64,000 bases of DNA. It comes from Obelidium mucronatum. Its lineage: Eukaryota > Chytridiomycota > Chytridiomycetes > Chytridiales > Chytriomycetaceae. Position 1 is the first letter of the stretch; each line of letters begins with the position of its first letter. Positions 21,701 through 31,700 of the stretch are shown here, piece by piece. The position numbers and the translations under genes were made by a program. The stretch lies in contig JAIVFH010000062.1 in assembly GCA_025765595.1 (NCBI GenBank), positions 1-64,000 on the forward strand. The letters run 5' to 3'. The notes below the pieces were generated by a model, which saw nothing but the letters and a program-made list of their open reading frames with translations, had not been told where the DNA came from and ran no database searches.

Positions 21701-21831
21701 GTGATTCCAGATCCAGTGTAACGTCCAGCCCCCGCGCGCTCCGCTGCCGCCACGTCATCCCACCCACCGTGGACAGCAGCGACAGACGCGCGAAGGCCCT
21801 TGTTGGCTGGGCCTTCGTTTGTTTGATGCAT
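18763..21831 (-). CDS. LINE ORF1, nucleic-acid-binding protein
   Basis: 1,022 codons in one open frame. The first 110 or so codons overlap a GC-rich leader and may be untranslated; a later ATG could be the true start. The middle contains IYCKHCHGNHLPQFC, a C-x2-C-x3-H-x4-C variant zinc knuckle. Predicted coiled-coil-like Lys/Glu stretches follow, as expected for a LINE RNA-chaperone protein. The last about 80 codons are of atypical composition. The TGA stop overlaps the ORF2 ATG. Confidence 0.7.
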   Translation of the reverse strand: MHQTNEGPANKGLRASVAAVHGGWDDVAAAERAGAGRYTGSGITFDWSANWTQVLAVTLRCRKKKYQQKGNAGPGGNAEGSRAEVSMMCFIFSGESGRQLLRPGPHPAYKCGPSECSNTVVYEDGCSLGHVYMTDEPNLRLRAYKLMTEQKTVMRIIKDLKRNRADEDYVADEDYLEIYTKNTNVLLKKKGQRSKKKKHKKDIESKRNQSELERRELKSVKNIIRNKPTVERGGAPTRQTETPPRKPKQPNKGKPEAQETKQEKGNMNNARAVVVKILIEDAETITRMQSADVFSNTLVVRFQKALAEVDVHNTRIAAVGEFLHITCSRSDYQKMWSELSITKGEEGAETFLLEDDELAYGHEVVILGYNSHIQQTNTVSQNTKALFEAKGRFCSSISSKKDEHGNWTSIAHCKDQHQKAEFLKPGCFVIMGSMAVIAYDRMIDRALRVQEGATRTLEIPQLPASLQDMRILETETHQIPDMMHWRVVYNGKHIPKSLEVVMKDKTAMERLQDKTVNNLFKTHEHKQPKKKDQNKQINLRGIELKLYTMFVQEEGKFVRRIYCKHCHGNHLPQFCSHADDALKALVKKFLSCEADGMTMAKLGLISEWKTTTEASTNPYPKGFEKACAFFKLAPPKPRDHATTQTNAGTAFRKQTGTAPGLAARKPENETNNNCKAKEMTIKKVLESEELKEKIEEVVGEITKEATVKWMERMAVPLTDMAEKLQMLEVEVLVNAKGAREKGSDGTTGEPTLRRIVETAGDDFYSLDKDVEEIFKRVRGLEKYVGVRWRHADETNSNEELTSTKKEHHWREGEKENETMVVPKHEWKAVLEAVESMKKRRRKDSYQPEYSSSQDNSKTPTKETERDVERGARGAKNNAVSKKTNITATAAEDNTHQTKHWPTVPIPTTQAKKAETEDVVMEDSKDTGKTKATHQIYTKDKNRNNLRANRPHPDSSKLAIVVPLCFTFPFRFMHPRRRSVLTQKPYLFIIQFLAVVNKIALQKQNQKQKQKNTTCAEMRRINK

Positions 21832-21885
21832 GCAGTGGGTGTTGTTGTTGTGGTTGACCGCGTCGGGGTTTTAAAATGTTTTTTT

Positions 21886-21901
21886 TTGTTGTCCCTTCAT
21901 T
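21886..21901. repeat. Target-site duplication of the LINE, right copy (16 bp)
   Basis: Identical to 11427-11442. It lies at the 5' end of the element and inside the coding frame of gene C (AAT GAA GGG ACA ACA on the minus strand). Confidence 0.92.
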
Positions 21902-22330
21902 AATGGTTGGTATAGTTGTAGTTTGGGGCGCGGGATCAGGTAAAGGCATTGGCGCAGGCGGCGGCGGAGCTGCGAAACCAGTGGAGAACATTGAGTAATA
22001 CCCAGTGTCAGCTTCTCCCCCACAAGCCGCAGCCGGCTTCCCGGGACACTTTAATCGACAGTTTTCTCCATCGGTCAAGTTTTCTGAGTCGTAAGAATTC
22101 GTGCAATGGCAGTTGAACTTGCTTGGGCTGTTGAGCGATCTTCCCACAAATACAAAAAGCTTTCCTGACGCTTTGCAGACTTTGGGACATTCTGAAACTG
22201 GATTCGCTGCAAGATATTCCGCGGCAAGGGTGAAGACCGGAAGCTTGTAGCAATTCTGAGGAGAGGTTTGCTGAAAACGTGATGAGAAAGACTCTGCTGC
22301 CAAGCTGGAGCTGATTGGACCACCATCCAT
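21886..22330 (-). pseudogene. 5' part of WSC gene C (interrupted by LINE)
   Basis: ATG at 22330. A WSC domain with its cysteines (QNCYKLP, SECPKVCKASGK, FNCHCTNSY, ENCRLKCPGKPAAACGG) fills about residues 26-115, followed by a Pro-rich stalk (APPPPAPMPLPDPAP). The host frame reaches NEGTT, the target-site duplication, and then runs into LINE sequence and stops near 21755. With the downstream piece at 11442-10507 it would make one WSC-stalk-helix-tail protein of the same design as genes A and B. Again no signal peptide precedes the WSC domain. Confidence 0.82.
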
Positions 22331-22518
22331 TTTTGAGTTTTAAATTTCCTATTCAAGGCTGAAGAGCTCCTTGCTATATCAGGCAATACGTCAAACTGAA
22401 TTTATGATGGTGTCAGCTTACCCCACAAACCAAGGATGAAATTTATGACGGAACCAGGTCCACGCTTAATTCACAAATCGTTTCTCGATAGAAGACTCAT
22501 AATATACCGTTTTAAAAA

Positions 22519-23164
22519 ATGCCACAGGAGACTGTCCGAAACCACTACTGCCTTAAGGGGAAACGGTTATTCTACTGGATCGCTTTCGCTGTTCTATTGC
22601 TCATTGCAGGATCGCTTACGGCTTTCTTTCTTTTTCCACGGACACCATCGACTGCGTTTGTGTCTCTCTCGTTGGATACGACAACAGGCTCTGCATTGCA
22701 AATATCGTCATGGACAGCCGCCACAGCCCGTCTGTTGATCACTTTATCGATTTCAAATCCAAACTGGGTTTCCATCTCTGTGAACAGGGTGGCATTCAAC
22801 GTGAGTGGTTGTAACGAAGTTTTGATTGAATGAGACACAAAATCAATAATGACAGGCAACGAACCCGCTTTATGGAAACGGCACAACCCCTTTTGCTTCT
22901 GGAATCGATGCAAAAGGATTCGTAATGCCTTCAAGGGGCGATGTGAACATCACAGTTCCTTTTGCAGTGTCGTATGATTCCCAGATGGATCCTGGATTGA
23001 AATTTGCAGGGAATGTGACTGGATCATGCATCCAGAGTGCTGTAGGCTTTGGAAAAGGAAAGAATGGATTCATTGCGGACTTGGTTGTCCAAGTGGAGGC
23101 TGTTGTTATAGGAGTTGTAAAAATTAGTGAGACAGTGTATATTCAAAGGAACGTTGCTTGCTGA
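22519..23164 (+). CDS. LEA2-like single-pass membrane protein, copy 1
   Basis: Join 22519-22800, 22856-23164; 55-nt intron (GTGAGT...GACAG) at phase 0; 196 aa. There is a short cytoplasmic N-terminus, one membrane helix at about residues 18-38 (WIAFAVLLLIAGSLTAFFLF), then an extracellular beta-rich domain. Features typical of LEA14/NDR1-like (LEA2) domains are the LLITLSISNPNWVSISVNRV strand pair and the NPLYGNGTTPFASG loop. The function of such fungal proteins is unknown; membrane or desiccation and stress roles are inferred from plants only. Its 3' end faces that of the gene at 23216 across 51 bp. Confidence 0.7.
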
Positions 23165-23215
23165 AGAAGAATCCAAGTAAAATAATTGACAATTGTACAG
23201 TAATTAGTTTTATTT

Positions 23216-24508
23216 TCAGTTCCAGCTTCCACGATCTCCCCGTCTCGAATCTAGAACTGTATCTCTGTTTTCACTTTCGCGCCGAGTGCTTTTAATAGTG
23301 TCGTCCCACCCAGAAGAACTAATTCTCGATTCACGCACTGTTGCCTTCGTATACAACGAGTCTCCGTCTCGAGGCATGGTCGATTGATTTAAACGGCTGT
23401 CCCTATTACTGGAATCATCAGACCCTTTAGCATTATACTCGGTTCTCATTGTCCACGATGGATCGTACGAGACAACTTTACTACCAGTATTGATTGGTGC
23501 CGGTTTCTTTTTTAATGGTCGGTTTGTGCTGGTTGAAATGGCAGTATCTGTTTGAGATAGATCTGAAAATGTTGATTGTACAGTGTAGTGACGTGGTAGA
23601 AGATGGATCGTAGGGTGGTGGGAATAGTCGTTGATGATGTTGGAATATCCGGTTGTCTCAGTGCTTGGACGCGGGATGTTATCGTATGGCTCCAACCGAT
23701 TAACGTTGTTATAAGCTTGCTGCATCGGCGCTGAGCGGGTTTGGAAGTTTTGAATTGGAATCGGCGGTGCAGCAAACTGGGCGCTGTTTTTACGTGTGTG
23801 AAGGGCAGCTGGAGGCATTGGCGCAACTGTCTCCTTCTTGTTTTTAATGGTTGGAGCGCGTTGCTTTCCAGGAAATCCTTTCGTGAATGTATCCAACGTA
23901 TCGAAATTTGCGGGATTAATTTTTGATGATTGGGAGTGTCTGCGGCGTAGTTGAATAGCCACAATTGCCGCAGAGAGTAAAAGAAGAATGCAGCCAACAA
24001 TGATTCCAGCCAGTGAGGCTGCACTGATGGGAATATATGCTGGTGGTGTATTATTTGTAAGAGTGTCGTTGCTACTGCTGGCTTGTGCCAGGGATGTGGT
24101 CAATTGATAAATTGTTGTTTCTGCGGCCGTCTCGACTGACGATAATGCAGTGCTAGCTTCAGAATCAGAACTGCTTGATAGAGGTTCTATGGAAAATGCT
24201 GTGGAAGTGATTGCAGCTGTAGAGGCAATGTCTGTCACTGTCGTGTCAGGCTGAGAAAGAGGAGAGACAGCAGTCGGTAAATCTCCTTGAAGCTGGGCCA
24301 CCGACTGTTCCGGGTCGCTTGCAGGAACTGGGGCAGGAAGATTAGTGGCTTCAGTTGCACTTGAATTCGGCACTTGTCCGAGGGATGCCTCAGTTTCAAG
24401 GACTTCGTTCATTGGGAATCTGTGGGGTCTCCCAAACTTGCCGCGATGACGATGCCATTCACCATGGCTGTGTCCACGATCGCCTGCGAGCTGAGTGGTT
24501 TCATCCAT
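23216..24508 (-). CDS. Ser/Thr-rich single-pass membrane protein, WSC-cluster relative lacking WSC
   Basis: 430 aa from ATG 24508; the frame is open to TTG 24595. A His/Arg-rich start (GHSHGEWHRHRGKFGRPHR) is followed by a Ser/Thr/Glu-rich region that would be heavily O-glycosylated, one helix at about 159-188 (AASLAGIIVGCILLLLSAAI), then a long basic and polar cytoplasmic tail. The tail has tyrosines and a Trp segment (SYDPSWTMRTEYN) recalling the tails of genes A-C. There is no cysteine-rich domain and no clear signal peptide. Its layout and place in the cluster suggest a sensor-like protein; this is inference. Confidence 0.6.
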   Translation of the reverse strand: MDETTQLAGDRGHSHGEWHRHRGKFGRPHRFPMNEVLETEASLGQVPNSSATEATNLPAPVPASDPEQSVAQLQGDLPTAVSPLSQPDTTVTDIASTAAITSTAFSIEPLSSSSDSEASTALSSVETAAETTIYQLTTSLAQASSSNDTLTNNTPPAYIPISAASLAGIIVGCILLLLSAAIVAIQLRRRHSQSSKINPANFDTLDTFTKGFPGKQRAPTIKNKKETVAPMPPAALHTRKNSAQFAAPPIPIQNFQTRSAPMQQAYNNVNRLEPYDNIPRPSTETTGYSNIINDYSHHPTIHLLPRHYTVQSTFSDLSQTDTAISTSTNRPLKKKPAPINTGSKVVSYDPSWTMRTEYNAKGSDDSSNRDSRLNQSTMPRDGDSLYTKATVRESRISSSGWDDTIKSTRRESENRDTVLDSRRGDRGSWN

Positions 24509-24925
24509 CGCAGTGCAAAAGCCAGTTTCCAACTGTTTGTTTTCATTCAATAATGACTCGCTTTGTTCCTTTACAAGGTAATGAAATTTGATCAATTAAA
24601 ACCGACCTTGTTTGAGTATTTTTAAGGGCTTTAATAACGGGCTTAATCATTCTGATTTGGGTTTATGTCTGTTTATGCCTGTAAGAAGTCGTATGTGTGT
24701 GAGCTAGGAGTATGGGTCAGAAGACGCGAGGCAGGAAAACCCGAAGATGAAGGAACAAGATGCCACAATAAACTTTATCAAGAAATGAGTTCAAAGAGTT
24801 TTACTCTAAGGAAGATGCAGCCAGTCACCCCTTGTCCTACGGAATATTGGCGGATCTGTCATACAAAGCGAAAAGAATCAAATGATATTGAATGCAGATA
24901 GGGAAGGAAATCACTATACACTTTA

Positions 24926-25600
24926 ATGTACCACTACAAGGTTCCGCCATTTGGACGATGCATTTTGATGGCCACACTAGTGGTTCTCACCTTGGGACTT
25001 GCCATTTTCTTTCTCATCCCACGCGAACCAAGTACGAATATAATATCTTTAAGTTGGGATACGACAAACAGAGGAGGAGTAATACAAGTGGTAAGCTGAA
25101 TCGACAAAGTCTCAAGCCAATGCTCAGTTAGGCACCCATTCAGAACTCGTTAACGTCTTTATCCGCTCGATTGATTCTGAAAATGACACTTATAAACAAC
25201 TGCTGGTATCCTGTTACGGTCGATAGCCTGAGTTTCAACGTAACTGGATTTTATGCTGTATGATTGGTTGAACTGAATCTCGATAAAAAAGGCAACAAAC
25301 TCAGTCTACAACAATGGAAAGACTCCATTTGCCAGCGGAACGAACTCGACAATATTCAACATTGGCCCGCGTTCAAGTGTTGACATTCAGTATCCCTTTT
25401 CAGTCACGTACGATGTTGCTGCCGATGTTGGACTATCGTTTGGCACATATGTGGGAGTTAAATGCGCACAAGCAGCTTTGTTTGGACAAGTAGACAATAC
25501 CATTGATGCCGATGTTCACGTCGTGACTTTTTACGACGCGCTCTTTATCAAACAGGGTGTAATGGTTCGTAATATGCGGACAAGTCTCTCGTGCCTTTAG
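24926..25600 (+). CDS. LEA2-like single-pass membrane protein, copy 2
   Basis: Join 24926-25090, 25132-25239, 25292-25600; 193 aa. No long open frame shows this gene, because it has three exons. Helix at about residues 13-37 (CILMATLVVLTLGLAIFFL), then the same beta-rich domain as copy 1 (PSTNIISLSWDTT, KTPFASGTNSTIF). The second intron lies at exactly the position of copy 1's single intron, and the last exons of both copies are 309 nt. Copy 2 has one extra intron (GTAAGC...TTAG). The pair arose by duplication and is now strongly diverged. Confidence 0.7.
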
Positions 25601-25707
25601 CTACGATAACTAAATATCTTGTAAATAATTTAAAATAAGAAAGGAATACTCTTAATTTCTCTTTTTATTTATTATATTTCAACGCGCAGCAAATTAACCG
25701 AAATCAA

Positions 25708-28700
25708 ATGGCTGAAGAGGAAGACTTCAAGGCCCTTCCACTCTCTGACCGCCTCGTCCATTCGGTGACCACCACCAACACCTTAATTACCTAACCATAC
25801 TGGCGCTAAACTATTTAGCAGAACTGGAAGTGTCGCAGCGGCGCCTTTGACGAATTGGCATCAAAGTTCAAGTCGTTGGACCCAGCAAAGGTCAATGAAT
25901 ACAGGGATTGGGCCGATTATCTCAAGAAAGGCATAAGCGACTCGAATGCAGTTGCTCATGAAGCTGCTTTGGGAGCACTGCTGTCTCTGGCTGAGTTTGG
26001 GCCAGTGTCGTTTGTCCCAAAGTAAAGCTCTGAATATTCCTCCTCAGTATCACTCACTCACTCATTCAATCTGTCTGCCATTCTTTATAGGACGAGGTCC
26101 ACCCTTGTGCCTATCGTTGTTGATAAAGGTCTGGCCCACACTCGCGCTGGGACGAGGCAGCGGAGTCTCGATGTTCTGCTCATGTATGTTGAAGTGGAAA
26201 ACAAGGGAGATGGCGTACTGGTTCGTTATTTTGCTATGATAACTATATCGCGTTGGTTCTAATTATTTCATGTAATACAGGAGGATGTGCTTCCTGGATT
26301 AGACCACAAAACACCTAAAAACGTTAGCGCCTGCGTCGTTGCCCTACGCGAGATTCTTAGGTAACTAACATAAACAGTCTGCATTGGTATGATTTCCTCA
26401 AAATTTGAAACCTCTTGTAGAAACTTTGGTTCGAAAGTTGTGCCTGTCAAACCATTGTTGAAACCACTAGCAAAATTATTTGACCACAAGGATGGAACAG
26501 TGCGAAATGAAGTAAATCTGCTATTTGTTTTTTCTTTCAACGCGTTTCTTATCTACTGGTCTAAATGTACAGGCCACGAACTTGGCGATTGAGTTGTATA
26601 AATGGCTTGGTCCCGCCATTCTTCCATCTCTATCTGATCTGAAACCCGTTCAACTCAAAGATTTGAATGAACAGTTTGAAAAGTGTGGAAGCTCTGGCAT
26701 CAAGGCTGCACCAGAAAGGATAGTGAGATCGGAAATGGAAAAACGACAGGCTGTTGGATATGTCGCACCTGAAGAAAGTTAGTTCGTGAATAGGCACACA
26801 CGAAGTGGAGCTCACAATTTTTTTCCAGCGGCGTCGCCAACTGAGGCTGCAGCCCCTGAACCAGTTGATGTATTTGACCTGTCCGATCCAGTCAATGTTC
26901 TGGACAAGATGTCACCCAAATTCTACGAATCTCTCCAGGCCACCAAATGGAGCGACCGGAAAGAAACGCTTGAGTCTCTTTTGGCCATCATCAAAGTTCC
27001 TAAATTGGAGGATGGGCGATATGGAGAGTTGGTGAACGTGTTGGCAAAGGTTTGCAATTTAGTTATTCACGTCATAATTTAACTAAGGGTCTCTTCTAGA
27101 AAATTAATGACCCTCACGTCATTGTTCTCACATTGGCCATCAATTGTTTGGAATGCTTGATGCGCGGACTTAGGTCCAATTTTTCTCAGTATCGAGGCAT
27201 AGTCCTTACGCCACTTCTGGAGAAACTAAAGGAGAAGAAGACGGCTGTTATCGAAGCCATAAGAAATTCCCTTGATGCTCTTTTCCTATGTGTAAGCATC
27301 TGCTTGTGTCCGTTTCTATTTCTAAAGAATCAAATCCAATAGATAAATTCTATTGCGGACATTTTGGAAGACTTGAGCCCTTTTTTCAAACACAAGAATC
27401 CACAAGTAAAGCAGGAGACCACATTATTTCTGTTGCGTTGTCTTCAAAATATGCGGAAAGCTCCAGCCAAAGGAGACTTGAAGATTCTGTCTGAACTGAT
27501 GGTCAACCTGTTGGATGACGCTGATGCTGGCGTCAGAGAATCGGCGATGGAAGGACTGGGGACATTGATGCGCATTGTTGGCGAACGAGCAATGACGGGT
27601 TTTATGGAGAAAGTGGATAAGGCGAAGGAAATCAAAGTTCGAGAATACTTTGAGAAAGCAGTTGTTCGAGTCGGTGGTGCTGGTCCAGCCAAGAAACCTG
27701 CTACAGCCCCTGCAGCTATGGCGGCAACTGTCCCAAAAGCAGTGAGTCCCGTGCCTGTAAAGCAGCCCACGACTTCGACTCGTCCAGGAACTGTGAAACC
27801 TGTTGAGTGCCTCTAATTTGAAATCTTAGTCTTTATTAACCGGTTCGATGTTTAGACTGCGGCTAAAAAGCCAGCATCCGCATCCGCATCTGCTTCAACT
27901 GCGCCTTCCTCAGCTTCTGGAGCTGCTGGTAGCAAGAAAAAAAATGTCTCTGAGGAGCCATTGACATTCAAGTTTTCCGATGATACAGCGGAAGCGTGGA
28001 TGGCAGAAGCTTTCCCTGGCTTAAATTTGGCTGAGTTCTCTGATTCGAATTGGAAGATTCGATTGGGTGGTGGGTGTCGTTAATCATTGAAAATCAGGCT
28101 CTAATTCCTTTCGTCGAAGCTTGCCATGCGTTCGCCGAAACCATAAAAGAAGCGCCCTCTTTAGAACCAGAAGCGATCATTCGATTTTTGTCAAAGTCTC
28201 CTGGTTGGAAAGAGAGCAATTTCCAGGTCATGACAGCGATGGTATCGCTCTTTGACTTTTTGGCCAAGGCGAAAGCCTCGAAGGGGGCGTTAAGTCTAGT
28301 CATTACTGGTTTGTATACCTATTTGAATTGACATGTTTTTTTAAAACGCGTTTTCCTCCTCAGCTCTTGCTGAAAAGTTGGGAGATGCGAAACTCAAGAA
28401 AGTCACTGGGGATTGTTTTACTTGTTTCGCTGAACAATATTCTCTGCAATTTGTACTTTCGAATCTCTATGAGCCTTTAACGAAAGCAAAGAGCCCAAAA
28501 ACCCTTGCGGATGCCTTTTTGTGGATTCATCAATCGGTTCTGGAGTTTGGAATCCAGAGATTGGATGTGAAAGGACTAGTTGAATTTGTGAAAGCGGCTG
28601 GGTTGTCGAATACTAATGCTGCGGTGCGAGCGAATGCCGTGATTGTGTTGGGAGGGTTGAGAATGTTTGTTGGGCCAGGGTCAGTAGAATTATTTATTCT

Positions 28701-31700
28701 AAGTTGTCAATATTGTCAGTTTAATGTTTTGTTTTTAGACATCCGGACATTCGTTGCGGATTTAAGCGGACAACAGCTAGCTTTGATTGATGCTGAATTT
28801 GACAAAGTTGCAGCAAGAGCACCACCCGAACCAAGCCGTGTTGTCGTCGACGCAGTGGGAGGTGGAGGAGGTGCCGACGATCCTATGGACACTTTGTTTC
28901 CACGTGTGGATATTACTTCGAAAATGTCACCAGAGTTGTTAGAGAAGCTTGGTCACGCACAGTGGCAGCTTCGGAAAGAAGGACTCGAAGAGCTTGCTGG
29001 GGTTATTGAATCTTCAAAGAGACTGAAGGCAAATCTTGGTTTGTATTAATTCTTGTACTGTTGTTTTTCTCATTTTGGTGCTTTTATCAGGGGAAGTTCC
29101 AGCTGCACTCAAAGCCCGACTTGGTGACAGCAACAAAAATCTCGGAATCATGGCGGTTGAAATTTGCGGAAACTTGGCTATTGCTGTTGGGAAGCCATTT
29201 GCCAAGCACACTGGGGTTCTGATTGGACCCATGTCGGGATTACTTGGAGACCAGAAACCCCATGTCAGAGCCGCTGCAATCAATGCCCTGGAAAATGTGC
29301 ATACCGCATGCGGTGTGGACTGTTTTATTTCGCCGGCAGCGGCCAGTCTTGTTGCGGATCAACCGAATCTCCGGAAAGACTTGTTAAAGTTCCTCGGTGA
29401 AAAACTGGATGCTGCTAAAAAGTCTCCCGATACCACAGTCCCGAAATTGGAAGAGTTGCTGAAACCATTACTCATGTGTTTGCAGGACAAGAATAGTGAT
29501 GTCCGAAAGTTTGCAGCTGCCGTGTTGGTATTTGTTGCAGAAGATGTTGGAGTACAGTATATCCAAGATCGTGCGGGAGATTGGTATCACTGGAAGTGCG
29601 CTGGCGTCTTTGAAACCGTTCTTTTCTCCTTTACAAGAGATTGGTGGCTCGAGCAACGCGAAAAGTGGTTCCTTGTCACCAAAGCCTGCAACTAAAAAGT
29701 TGCCAGAAGCGAAAGTCAAGCCCGCGGCTTCAGTGGCTAATGGTCTTAAAAAGAAACCAGCGTCGGCTCCTGCCGCTGTTTCTTCGAAGAGTGTTGAGCC
29801 GGCGTCACCTGGTAACGCTGGATTGCCTGTCTTGACGTCTGATATGAGAGCCAAAGAAGTAAGAGCTGGCCAAGATCGCGGTATGACAAAATGGACGTTT
29901 GAGGCTCCACGAAAGGATTTGGTCGAGTTCCTCAATGACCAATGCAATGGCAATTTATCTGAACCGGTTGTGGCTTTGCTCTTCAGCACGGATCATTACA
30001 AGGAAAAGGACTTTCTGCAAGGACTGACGATTTTGGATGAGAATATCCAGTTGGCGATGACTAATGGGGATTCCGAAATGAAGGCTCGTTTTATTGCCAA
30101 CACGGATCTGGTTTTGAAGTATTTGACGATCCGTTTCTTTGATACGAATACCACAATGTTGATGAAGGTGTTGGACCTGCTGGAGCATTTGTTTGGGTTG
30201 TTAGATGAGGAAGGAGTTGCTTTGACTGAGTACTGAAGCGTCAAGTTTCTTGCCCTTTTTCATCGTCAAAGTGAGTTCTATAGGCAGCGTTTTATGAGTT
30301 TCTAACGAGTCTGGAACAGGTGGGAGATAACAAAGAAACTATGCGTGTTAAATTCGCGCCATCTTCAAACAGCTGTGCAAGATCTACCCGCCCAGCAAGC
30401 TATTCACATACTTGTTGTCCGCGCTGACCTCGAAAAACTCGCGTGTTCGAACTGAATGTCTCGAGGAACTTGGAGATTTGCTCAAAAAGAATGGAATGTC
30501 TGTATGTGTAGGCTGCGAAAGTCTTGCCGGTAATTGCGAGTCAGATTGCGGACTCAGATGCCAAAGTTCGTAATGCCTGCCTTGGGTACAATCACACAAG
30601 CGTATATCTTCATGGGTGATGCTGTATACAAGCAGTTGGGAAGAATTTCTGAGAAGGACAAGAGTTTGTTGGAGGAGAAAGTGAAGAGACTGCCGGTGTC
30701 GTCTCTTATTAGGGAACAACCACTTCCTACTACTGCCAACTCAGGCAAAAAGTGCTGCGTCTCCTTTGTTCAAAAAAAGACTCCCTGTTCCATCTGGGCG
30801 AAGTGAAAGTCCGACTGCTAGTGGTGGGCTCTGTGTCAGCTGCTGGGTTAGTTGGCATTCCAAGACCATCATCAGCGAATGGAGTTGTCAGAAAAGAATT
30901 CAGTTTGGATTTGGATAAAGTAAACTTCAACGCTCGATCGGCTAGTCCTGCAGTTGTTCAACAGAATCAGCAAGAGCAGCCGCTTGAGCAACCACAAGAA
31001 CAGAATGACGCTCTTATGATTGAATATTTAATCACGCAAGTAACATCTGGGGATGCATTTCAGAGTATTGACGCTTTAAAGCAACTGGAAAAAGTCATCA
31101 CAGGACCTGTGGAAAATGTAGTTTGCTATATCAATGAGATTGTTTCTGCAGTCACACTTCAAATCAGGATCGCATTTGGAGCGGCAGATGTGTCTAGTGC
31201 GGGAACGATGCGACTTTGCAAGCATCTTGTCAATACTCTTGTTCAGATCTACTCGAATCCGCAGATTGCGAAGTCTATTCAGAGGGTCTCCTTGCATCAG
31301 TGTGTTCAAGAGCTGTTGAATCGTTTGCTGGATCCCAGTTTACAGAATATGGACCAAGGGCCGCAATTGGCGAAAGCATTGAATGTGTTGATGGTGCGCG
31401 TTCTGGATAATACTGATCGAAACTTGTCATTCGGGTATGCATATTTTTTTTGCCCTGTGTTTTCCTCAAAGCTCTCTCTTCCAGGGTGCTGCTTACTCTT
31501 CTGGAGCAATCTGCTAGTACCTCCACACAATGTTCTCCGGAAGATCTCCCACTCCAAGCTAAATATACGGAACTTGTTATGAAGTGTCTCTGGAAGTTGA
31601 CCAAGGTGATTCCTCAACTGATTCAGGAGAAGCAGTTGGATGCAGGACAATTAATCCTAGGTGTTCATGAGTTCCTCAAAACTTCTCCCCCGAACGAGTG

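Larger units (their letters stand above)
11443..21885 (-). mobile_element. Full-length non-LTR retrotransposon (LINE, Tad1/I-like: EN, RT, RNase H), about 10.4 kb
   Basis: The element is bounded by a perfect 16-bp target-site duplication. It lies on the minus strand: 5' end near 21885, 3' end near 11443 with an A-rich tail of about ten A next to the duplication. It has a 5' leader, ORF1 (21831-18763) and ORF2 (18766-11657). ORF2 carries an apurinic endonuclease, a reverse transcriptase with a YVDD centre, RNase H and two Cys/His motifs. There are no long terminal repeats and no integrase or protease. RNase H plus an AP-type endonuclease place it in the I/Tad1 group. It has split a WSC gene (gene C). 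ORF2 is broken by about seven small frameshifts. Confidence 0.92.

Noticed and set aside
11443..21885. Possibility that the large element is an LTR retrotransposon or a viral insertion
   Set aside because: No terminal repeats, protease, integrase or capsid; AP-type endonuclease, poly(A) end and target-site duplication fit a LINE.
22925..23164. Separate gene starting at ATG 22925
   Set aside because: It is the second exon of the LEA2-like gene; a GTGAGT...GACAG intron joins it in frame.
24665..24901. 78-codon plus-strand frame upstream of LEA2 copy 2
   Set aside because: No domain and no splice link; most likely part of the shared upstream region.
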